From NCBI GenBank assembly GCA_947632425.1, contig CANRPG010000099.1, forward strand, positions 1-7,408: DNA of 7,408 bases, given 5' to 3'. This document shows positions 1 to 5,778 of the stretch, piece by piece. Within the stretch, counting starts at the first letter, position 1; each line of letters starts with the position of its first letter. The notes under the pieces were generated by a model. That model was given only the letters and a program-made list of their open reading frames with translations. It was not told the DNA's origin and ran no database searches. Source of the DNA: an uncultured Clostridia bacterium (lineage in GTDB: Bacteria > Bacillota > Clostridia > Oscillospirales > Ruminococcaceae). The position numbers were made by a program, and so were the translations under genes.

Positions 1-740
1 TGGTGCTTGTAAACAACGCTGACTGCAAGCACTTGTTTGACAACCGCTACGGCACGGGGCAGTCGGTATGGGACGGCATAAACCGCACTACCAACCTTAT
101 CGTGGCAGGCAAGAACGTTGTTGTGGCAGGCTACGGCTGGTGCGGCAAGGGCGTTTCGATGAGGGCTAAGGGTCTTGGCGCGAAAGTTATAGTTACCGAA
201 GTAGACCCTATCAAGGCTATAGAAGCTGTGATGGACGGATTTAAAGTTATGCCTATGGAAGAAGCGGCTAGACACGGCGACTTTTTCGTTACGGTGACGG
301 GCTGCAAGGACGTTATAACCGAAAAGGCGTTTTACAACATGAAAGACGGAGCGATACTTTGCAACGCGGGTCACTTTGACTGCGAAGTGGACGTTGCAGG
401 GCTGAAAAAGATATGCGCGGAAAGCTTCCCTGCACGAAACAACATTGAGGGATACAGGCTTACAAACGGCAATACTCTGTATGTTATCGGCGAGGGCAGG
501 CTGGTGAACCTTGCGGCAGGCGACGGTCACCCTGCGGAGATAATGGATATGTCGTTCGCTATACAAGCTATGTCAGCCGAGTATCTTGTAAAAAACAAAG
601 GAAATCTGAGTGAGATGATAATAGACGTACCAAAAGAGATAGACAGAGAAGTTGCGCTCAACAAGCTGCGGTTCTTAGGGATTGAAATAGACAAGCTTAC
701 GCCCGAGCAGGAAAAGTATCTTTCAAGCTGGAACGTATAG
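1..740 (+). CDS. ahcY: Adenosylhomocysteinase (S-adenosylhomocysteine hydrolase), C-terminal part, 5'-truncated by window
   Basis: Cytosolic enzyme that reversibly splits S-adenosylhomocysteine into adenosine and homocysteine, removing the product inhibitor of SAM-dependent methylation. The reading frame is already open at base 3; the GTG there is an internal valine codon, since the protein starts in the middle of the conserved substrate-binding segment. Counting that codon as residue 1, the family signature KHLFDNRYGTGQS begins at residue 9, with K9, D13 and N14 matching the catalytic Lys/Asp/Asn. The NAD-binding Rossmann loop GYGWCGKG is at 43-50, with the ribose-binding acidic residue E66 after the next strand. 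GHFD is at 123-126 and NLAAGDGHP at 169-177. The protein ends KLTPEQEKYLSSWNV, without the KPDHYRY-like tail of animal and many bacterial enzymes, whose Lys/Tyr reach into the partner subunit's NAD site. This tailless end and the GYGWCG loop resemble the Thermotoga/archaeal type. No clear terminator follows the stop codon. Confidence 0.96.
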   Translation, partial: VLVNNADCKHLFDNRYGTGQSVWDGINRTTNLIVAGKNVVVAGYGWCGKGVSMRAKGLGAKVIVTEVDPIKAIEAVMDGFKVMPMEEAARHGDFFVTVTGCKDVITEKAFYNMKDGAILCNAGHFDCEVDVAGLKKICAESFPARNNIEGYRLTNGNTLYVIGEGRLVNLAAGDGHPAEIMDMSFAIQAMSAEYLVKNKGNLSEMIIDVPKEIDREVALNKLRFLGIEIDKLTPEQEKYLSSWNV

Positions 741-781
741 AAATATAAAATGCTAAAAGATATAAATAATATGCAATTATA
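741..781 (+). promoter_or_regulatory. AT-rich upstream tract, possible UP element
   Basis: The 41 bases between the ahcY stop and the -35 box contain only about five G or C. Such A/T tracts directly upstream of a -35 hexamer can bind the RNA polymerase alpha C-terminal domain. This is an inference from composition and position only. No hairpin plus T-run ends ahcY here, so read-through into the next gene is possible. Confidence 0.35.
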
Positions 782-810
782 TTGACAAAAAACAAAAAAT
801 TGAGTATAAT
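782..810 (+). promoter_or_regulatory. Perfect-consensus sigma-A promoter for the sensor-cyclase gene
   Basis: TTGACA (782-787) and TATAAT (805-810) are separated by exactly 17 bases, a full match to the housekeeping sigma-A/sigma-70 consensus. Transcription should begin near 817-819, giving a leader of about 40 nt before the ATG at 859. There is no extended -10 TGn in register (the TG at 801-802 is one base too far upstream). It should drive the cyclase and, through the 31-nt gap, the HTH-membrane gene. Confidence 0.88.
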
Positions 811-833
811 ATAATTAGATGTATTATTATGCC

Positions 834-855
834 CTGACGGTGTAAGGAGGGTCAG
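834..855 (+). promoter_or_regulatory. Strong Shine-Dalgarno within a short potential hairpin
   Basis: AAGGAGG at 844-850 lies 8 nt before the ATG at 859, an ideal ribosome-binding site that fixes this start. CTGAC (834-838) and GTCAG (851-855) are exact inverse complements that would place the Shine-Dalgarno in a 12-nt loop. Alternatively CCCT (832-835) can pair with AGGG (848-851) and partly mask it. The stems are only 4-5 bp, so the ribosome site is sure but the structural role is speculative. Confidence 0.6.
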
Positions 856-858
856 TAA

Positions 859-2784
859 ATGAGTCACGAGATAGCAGTATGTATGCCGCGTATTGACGAC
901 CAGGTACAGAGAGATGTTATAAATGCGATAGTAAGCGCTTCAGAAAAGGATGCGCGCTTTGCGGACAGCCATTTTTACATTTTTGCAACATACTCTGACA
1001 TTGTAGGACCTACGGAGATACTTAAAGGCGAACTGAAAGTTTTCGGTATTATAGATCACCTGAATATCGATGCTCTGCTTGTTTTCCCCGAAAGATTTTA
1101 CTGGGACGAAGAGATGAAAGAGATTATTGCGGCTGCGAAAGAGAAAAACGTGCCTGTGCTCTCGATAGGCAAAGTTATATCGGAGGCAGCAAGCATAAAA
1201 TACGGCATGGGCTCTTCGATAAGCGACATTGTTTCGCACGTTATTGAAAAGCACGGCTGCAAATACATAAATTTCATTGCCGGCAAGAAAATGCACGAGG
1301 CTACCGACGACAGGCTGAAAATGTTCAAAGAGACTATTGCTAAATATGGTCTGCCCGACGAGCCCGAGAGAATAGGCTGGGGCGAGTTCTGGGATTACCC
1401 GACAGAGCTTGTTATGGACAAGTTTTACAAGAGCAAGCTGCCCTTCCCACAGGCGATAATCTGCGCAAATGATGTTATGGCTATAACGGCTATAGATTCT
1501 TTGAGAATGCACGGTTACAAAGTGCCGAAAGACGTTATTGTTACGGGTTTTGACGGCATTGACATGGAGAGATTTCACAATCCTAGGCTGACGACGGCTG
1601 TGCTGGACTACAAAACGCTTGCTAAAAAAGTTCTCGATTACATTGATGATATGTGCAGCGGCAGAGAGATACCGCAAGAGAGCACTGTTGACTTTATAAA
1701 GAGAATATCGGAGTCGTGCGGTTGCACTATGGAAGAAACGCCTGACAACTATCAGCTTGCTTCTCTTTGGAAAGAAGTGAGCTGCGACCTTGGTTTCAGC
1801 GATGAGGTAACAAGAATGAGCTCGTCTTTGCAGCTGAAAGGCTCGTTTGACAAGATACTGAGTTCTATCGGCGATTTCTTCAACCACATATACACGCAGC
1901 ACCTTTGGGTATGCTTGTTCTCAGACTATGTTACGGGGCTTTCGGACGATGTGAAATACTCTGAAAACACTATAACAGACACGGTATATTCTGCGCTTGA
2001 AAAGCACGGCGAGGGCAACATCTTTACATTTGCTGACAAGACCTTCCCTCTTGCGGACGTTATACCCGAGAAAAAGTACGGCGACAAGGAGTTTAGGCAC
2101 GTTACTGTTTTTCCGCTGCACTACAACGATGTTGTTTACGGCTATGTGGCTGCCGACACGGAGATAGAGCACATCAATATGTTTCAGCTGAGGGCGCTTA
2201 GTATGCACCTTGGTTTTGTATGCGAGAGAATATCGAATTTCAAGTACATGGAGGCTATAAACAAGCACCTTGAAAAGACGAGCTTTTATGACAGCATGAC
2301 GGGGCTTATGAGCAGAAACGGTTACTACTCTCTTACCAAAAAGATGATAGAGCCGCAGCTCAGTCAGAACAAGTTCCTTGTTATAATCTCGGCAGATCTT
2401 GACAATCTGAAGGACATAAATGACAAGTTTGGTCACGCCTGCGGTGACAAGGCTATAAAAATAGTTGCTGATGCGCTATATCAGTACATAGGCAAAGACG
2501 GCATTGCGGCGCGTTTCGGCGGTGACGAATTTGTGGGGCTGAGGCTGTTTGATGAATCACCCGACAGCTTTGTACAGAAATTCTCGGAAGGCTTTTCGTG
2601 CACTATTGCGGACATGGTGGAGGAGAACGATCTGGAATACAATGTATCGGCAAGCTTTGGTATAATATCGCTGCTGACGAAAAACCTGCCTTCGCTTGAA
2701 GAGGGCATAAAGAGCGCAGACGTTCTGATGTACGCACAGAAACGTGCGAAAAAGCGCGCAGGAAGGTCTACGGGGCCGTATTGA
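859..2784 (+). CDS. LacI-like ligand-binding domain fused to GAF-like region and GGDEF diguanylate cyclase
   Basis: Predicted soluble enzyme making cyclic di-GMP from two GTP under control of a small ligand. Residues 1-280 form a type I periplasmic-binding-protein fold as in LacI/GalR regulators: the LacI-style CANDVMA is at 202-208, VTGFDG at 228-233 and NPRLTTA at 241-247. There is no HTH before it, no signal peptide and no membrane helix, so it should sense a cytoplasmic ligand without binding DNA. An ESCGC motif (285-289) ends this domain. Residues about 295-465 look GAF-like, with the VFPLHYNDVVYGYVAAD strands near 417-433, and lead through a helix to the GGDEF domain (about 475-635). 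That domain has DSMTGLMSRN from 478, metal/substrate residues in DLDNLKDINDKFGH (513-526), intact GGDEF (554-558) and a closing ADVLMYAQKRAKK. The RxxD inhibitory site is absent (GKDG instead). Activity is predicted; the ligand is unknown. A perfect promoter and Shine-Dalgarno precede it. Confidence 0.9.
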   Translation: MSHEIAVCMPRIDDQVQRDVINAIVSASEKDARFADSHFYIFATYSDIVGPTEILKGELKVFGIIDHLNIDALLVFPERFYWDEEMKEIIAAAKEKNVPVLSIGKVISEAASIKYGMGSSISDIVSHVIEKHGCKYINFIAGKKMHEATDDRLKMFKETIAKYGLPDEPERIGWGEFWDYPTELVMDKFYKSKLPFPQAIICANDVMAITAIDSLRMHGYKVPKDVIVTGFDGIDMERFHNPRLTTAVLDYKTLAKKVLDYIDDMCSGREIPQESTVDFIKRISESCGCTMEETPDNYQLASLWKEVSCDLGFSDEVTRMSSSLQLKGSFDKILSSIGDFFNHIYTQHLWVCLFSDYVTGLSDDVKYSENTITDTVYSALEKHGEGNIFTFADKTFPLADVIPEKKYGDKEFRHVTVFPLHYNDVVYGYVAADTEIEHINMFQLRALSMHLGFVCERISNFKYMEAINKHLEKTSFYDSMTGLMSRNGYYSLTKKMIEPQLSQNKFLVIISADLDNLKDINDKFGHACGDKAIKIVADALYQYIGKDGIAARFGGDEFVGLRLFDESPDSFVQKFSEGFSCTIADMVEENDLEYNVSASFGIISLLTKNLPSLEEGIKSADVLMYAQKRAKKRAGRSTGPY

Positions 2785-2815
2785 TAAATAACAAACAAAG
2801 GGTTGCATAAAAATT

Positions 2816-3442
2816 ATGAAAGACCTTAAACCTATTATCGCCAAGAACATAAGCGTTTTGCGGCAAGGCATGGGTATGACGCAGCTGGAGCTTTCGGAAA
2901 GGCTGCATTACTCTGACAAAGCGATCTCGAAATGGGAGCGCGGCGAGTCGATACCCGATGTTATTGTGCTGAAAGAAATTGCTGATATTTTCGGCGTTAC
3001 GCTGGACTATCTGGTACAGTCGGAGCACTCATCTCCGCCGAAGCCCACCACCCTGCCCCCCGAGCAGAAAAAGCGCAATCACGGTTTTATTGCAGGCATG
3101 GGCGTTATGCTGGTATGGTTCGTGGCGGCGTTCGTATATTTTATAATAGACACCGTTTCAAAGGGCGCGCTGCCCTCGTGGATAAGCTTTGTATACGCAG
3201 TGCCTGTTTCAATGATAGTATGGCTGGTATTTAACTCGGCATGGTTCAATGCGCGGCGAAATTTTCTGATAGTATCACTGCTTGTGTGGTCGCTGCTGGC
3301 GGCGGTATATGTTCACCTGCTTGCCGTGGGGCACAACATATGGAAGTTGTTCATATTCGGAGCGATAGGGCAAGTGATAATAATTTTATGGTCGCGGCTT
3401 AGTTACAAGTCAAAAGAGCCTGCGGCTGAAAACAAAAAGTAA
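2816..3442 (+). CDS. XRE-family HTH protein with four C-terminal transmembrane helices
   Basis: Probable membrane-anchored DNA-binding regulator. Residues 6-66 are a Cro/C1-type HTH domain: the helix-turn-helix spans about 21-41 (MTQLELSERL then the recognition helix ending ISKWERGESIPD), with the usual VLKEIADIFGVTLDYLV close at 51-67. A proline-rich linker (about 72-82) leads to four hydrophobic segments at about 90-111, 122-143, 150-171 and 175-192. Charges follow the positive-inside rule: KKR before helix 1, NARRN between helices 2 and 3, and a basic tail after helix 4, so both ends should be cytoplasmic. The start is 31 nt after the cyclase stop, with only a weak, distant AAAGGG (2797-2802), suggesting cotranscription from the upstream promoter. 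HTH-plus-membrane proteins are common in Firmicutes, and the membrane part often has no assigned role. Target and signal are unknown; autoregulation or sensing of membrane state is conjecture. Confidence 0.88.
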   Translation: MKDLKPIIAKNISVLRQGMGMTQLELSERLHYSDKAISKWERGESIPDVIVLKEIADIFGVTLDYLVQSEHSSPPKPTTLPPEQKKRNHGFIAGMGVMLVWFVAAFVYFIIDTVSKGALPSWISFVYAVPVSMIVWLVFNSAWFNARRNFLIVSLLVWSLLAAVYVHLLAVGHNIWKLFIFGAIGQVIIILWSRLSYKSKEPAAENKK

Positions 3443-3447
3443 ATAAT

Positions 3448-3481
3448 AAGAGCAGTTCGCTTAAAACGGACTGCTCTTTTT
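3448..3481. terminator. Intrinsic terminator between convergent operons, probably bidirectional
   Basis: AAGAGCAGTTCG (3448-3459) pairs with CGGACTGCTCTT (3467-3478) around a 7-nt loop, giving a 12-bp stem with one G-T wobble. It is followed by a run of five T (3477-3481) on the + strand, six bases after the HTH gene stop. Read on the - strand, the same stem follows the subunit A stop at 3503 and continues into ATTATTTACTTTTTG, a looser T-rich tract. It should therefore end both converging units, more efficiently on the + strand. Confidence 0.92.
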
Positions 3482-3502
3482 GCATACATAAATATATTAT
3501 TA

Positions 3503-5755
3503 TTATTCGCTGTCGCCGAACATGGATATCTGGTCGGGATCTTCTATATCTTTTGCGAACGGGCCTGCGGCAGGTATGCTCTTTACTACGAATTTTGAAT
3601 ACTTTTCGGCTGTAGCACTGTCTACCGCATAGGCTTTTTCAACTGTCGCTTTGGCTTTGAGCGTCATAGCGGCAACGCCTATGGTACTGCGCGAAGACTT
3701 AGGCAGCATAAGCGCGGTATCAAAGATCATCATTCTGCCGTTTGTACTGCGCATGAGCAGATAGCCGTTTTCCTCCACATACACAAGCGCCACAAGTTTT
3801 GACTTATCGGAATATGCGTTAGTCAGCTTTTTGCGGTTGGTCTTGGTCTCATAGGCGCTGAGGGGCACTTTTGCGACCTTGCCGTTCTCAAACACGAACA
3901 GCAGGTAGCCTTTATAGTCTGTAGTCGGCACAAGCGCAAAGAAGCTCTCGCCGTCGTCAAAGCCGAGTTTTGCAGGCACATAGTCGCCCAGCGCGCTTGC
4001 CTTTGTATCTTCAAACTGCGATGCGCGCGACTTGTACACAGTTGCTTTATCGGTAAAGAACAAAAGCTCGGTCTTGTTGGTGGAATCAAACTCGGAGAGC
4101 ATTTCGTCTCCCTCTTTGAGTTTATGCGCGCCGCTCATTCTCAGCGACTGCGGTGTTATCTTCTTGAAATAGCCGCTCTTTGTTATAAATATCCTGCACT
4201 GATAGTCGGGGGTATCGTCAACCTCTTCTTCCGCATCTTCTTCGACAGAATATATAAACTGCGTTCTGCGCTCCTGACCGTACTTGGCGGCGACATCTTT
4301 AAGCTCTGAAATAATTACGTTTTTAACTCGTCTGTCGCTGCCCAGAATATCTTCAAGGTCTGATATTTCGTCAAGCAGGTCTTGTATATCTTTTGTGCGG
4401 TTGAGGATATACTCGCGGTTGAGGTGGCGCAGCTTTATTTCTGCAACATACTCAGCCTGAATTTTATCAATGCCGAAGCCTACCATAAGGTTGGGAACAA
4501 CATCTGCCTCATTCTCGGTATTGCGGACTATTTTTACCGCTTTATCTATATCGAGAAGTATTTTTTCAAGACCTTGCAGAAGGTGCAGCTTATCTTTCTT
4601 TTTATCGAGGTCATACTGCGTTCTGCGCTTTACGCAGCCCATGCGAAATTTTACCCACTCTCTGATTATCTCGTAAACGCCCATTACCTTGGGGTAGCCG
4701 TCTACAAGAATATTGAAATTGCAGGCATAGGTATCCTGAAGCGGTGTCATTCTGAACAGCTTTTGCATGAGCTTTTCGGGGTCGGTGCCGCGTTTTAAGT
4801 CTATTGCAATATGCAGACCCTTCAGGTCGGTTTCATCGCGGATATATGATATTTCTTTTATCTTGCCTGCCTTTACCAGCGCGGCAATTTTTTCTATGAT
4901 AACTTCAATTGTAGTGGTCGGGGGTATCTGCGTTACGTCTATACAATTTGCAGACTTATCGTAAGAATACTTTGCTCTGAATCTCAGCGATCCCCTGCCC
5001 GTTTTATAGATGTTGTCAAGCTCGCTCTCGTCGTATATCATATAAGCGCCGCCGGCAAAGTCGGGCCCTTTGAGGGTTTCAAGCGCGTTATGGTTTGGGT
5101 CTCGCATAAGAGCAATGGTAGTTTCGCAAACCTCGGCGAGGTTGAAAGAGCACACCTGCGATGCCATTGCCACGCCTATGCCTACATTTGCATTTACAAG
5201 AATAGACGGGAACGTTGCAGGAAAGAGGGTGGGCTCTTCCATAGTGTTGTCATAGTTGGGAACGAAATCAACTGTGTTTTTGTCAATATCTTTAAAAAGC
5301 TCGGCGCATATGGGCTCCAGCTTTACCTCTGTATAACGGGAGGCGGCATAAGCCATATCACGCGAATACGCTTTGCCGAAGTTGCCCTTTGAATCTACAT
5401 AAGGGTGCAGCAGCGTTTCGTTGCCTCGCGCGAGGCGCACCATTGTTTCATATATAGATGCATCGCCGTGGGGGTTTAGCTGCATTGTTCTGCCGACTGC
5501 ATTTGCAGATTTTATTCTTGCGCCCTGCAAAAGCCCCATTTTATACATGGTATAAAGCAGCTTTCTGTGCGAGGGCTTGAAGCCGTCTATCTCGGGGAAT
5601 GAGCGCGAAACGTTCACGCTGACGGCATACGGCATATAGTTCTTTTCAAGCGTTACCGGTATGCGCTCCTCTACTATCTGTCCTGCGCCCTTTATATAGC
5701 CGCTTATCTTAGGTACTGCGGTCTCTTTTTCGGGCTGTTTTTTCTTTCTTGCCAT
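3503..5755 (-). CDS. parC: Type IIA DNA topoisomerase subunit A (topoisomerase IV/ParC-like, divergent)
   Basis: Subunit A of an ATP-dependent type II topoisomerase: it cuts both DNA strands through a tyrosine bond, and the B subunit drives strand passage. The 750-aa protein is complete. The winged-helix/tower core covers about 30-495: DGFKPSHRKLLYTM at 57-70, NPHGDASIYETMVRLA at 94-109 (quinolone-determining region), and AASRYTE at 137-143 with catalytic Y141 and its Arg140. The coiled-coil/C-gate follows at about 365-490. An acidic linker (505-514, EEDAEEEVDD) leads to a C-terminal beta-pinwheel of about four blades, starting near 520, 563, 617 and 664. There is no QRRGGKG GyrA box, and 750 aa suits ParC better than GyrA (usually above 800), so topoisomerase IV is favoured. 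Position 99 is Ala where fluoroquinolone-sensitive enzymes usually have Ser. The tail contains QISMF (742-746), resembling a sliding-clamp motif. It lies 23 nt after subunit B; AAAGG is a weak Shine-Dalgarno 12 nt before the ATG. Confidence 0.9.
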   Translation of the reverse strand: MARKKKQPEKETAVPKISGYIKGAGQIVEERIPVTLEKNYMPYAVSVNVSRSFPEIDGFKPSHRKLLYTMYKMGLLQGARIKSANAVGRTMQLNPHGDASIYETMVRLARGNETLLHPYVDSKGNFGKAYSRDMAYAASRYTEVKLEPICAELFKDIDKNTVDFVPNYDNTMEEPTLFPATFPSILVNANVGIGVAMASQVCSFNLAEVCETTIALMRDPNHNALETLKGPDFAGGAYMIYDESELDNIYKTGRGSLRFRAKYSYDKSANCIDVTQIPPTTTIEVIIEKIAALVKAGKIKEISYIRDETDLKGLHIAIDLKRGTDPEKLMQKLFRMTPLQDTYACNFNILVDGYPKVMGVYEIIREWVKFRMGCVKRRTQYDLDKKKDKLHLLQGLEKILLDIDKAVKIVRNTENEADVVPNLMVGFGIDKIQAEYVAEIKLRHLNREYILNRTKDIQDLLDEISDLEDILGSDRRVKNVIISELKDVAAKYGQERRTQFIYSVEEDAEEEVDDTPDYQCRIFITKSGYFKKITPQSLRMSGAHKLKEGDEMLSEFDSTNKTELLFFTDKATVYKSRASQFEDTKASALGDYVPAKLGFDDGESFFALVPTTDYKGYLLFVFENGKVAKVPLSAYETKTNRKKLTNAYSDKSKLVALVYVEENGYLLMRSTNGRMMIFDTALMLPKSSRSTIGVAAMTLKAKATVEKAYAVDSATAEKYSKFVVKSIPAAGPFAKDIEDPDQISMFGDSE

Positions 5756-5778
5756 TTATGTTTTCTGCCTTTCGATCG

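Noticed and set aside
3..5. GTG as a possible start codon of the first gene
   Set aside because: It encodes an internal valine within the conserved substrate-binding region; roughly the first 40% of the enzyme lies upstream of the window.
766..781. ATAAT/ATTAT inverted repeat after ahcY as a terminator
   Set aside because: It is a 5-bp all-A/T stem without a T-run, too weak for intrinsic termination.
805..828. AT-rich inverted repeat (ATAATA at 806-811 and TATTAT at 822-827) as an operator overlapping the promoter
   Set aside because: Six A/T pairs in an AT-rich stretch are expected by chance, and one arm is the -10 box itself; no support for a specific regulator.
940..1902. A 320-codon open frame on the - strand, opposite the ligand-binding part of the cyclase gene
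   Set aside because: It is fully antisense to a gene with clear family motifs, has no family signature or good ribosome-binding site, and its basic, aromatic-rich composition is what the complement of the real codons gives.
4382..4798. A 138-codon + strand open frame inside the subunit A gene
   Set aside because: It is antisense to conserved topoisomerase sequence, with no Shine-Dalgarno or recognisable domain; treated as a shadow frame.
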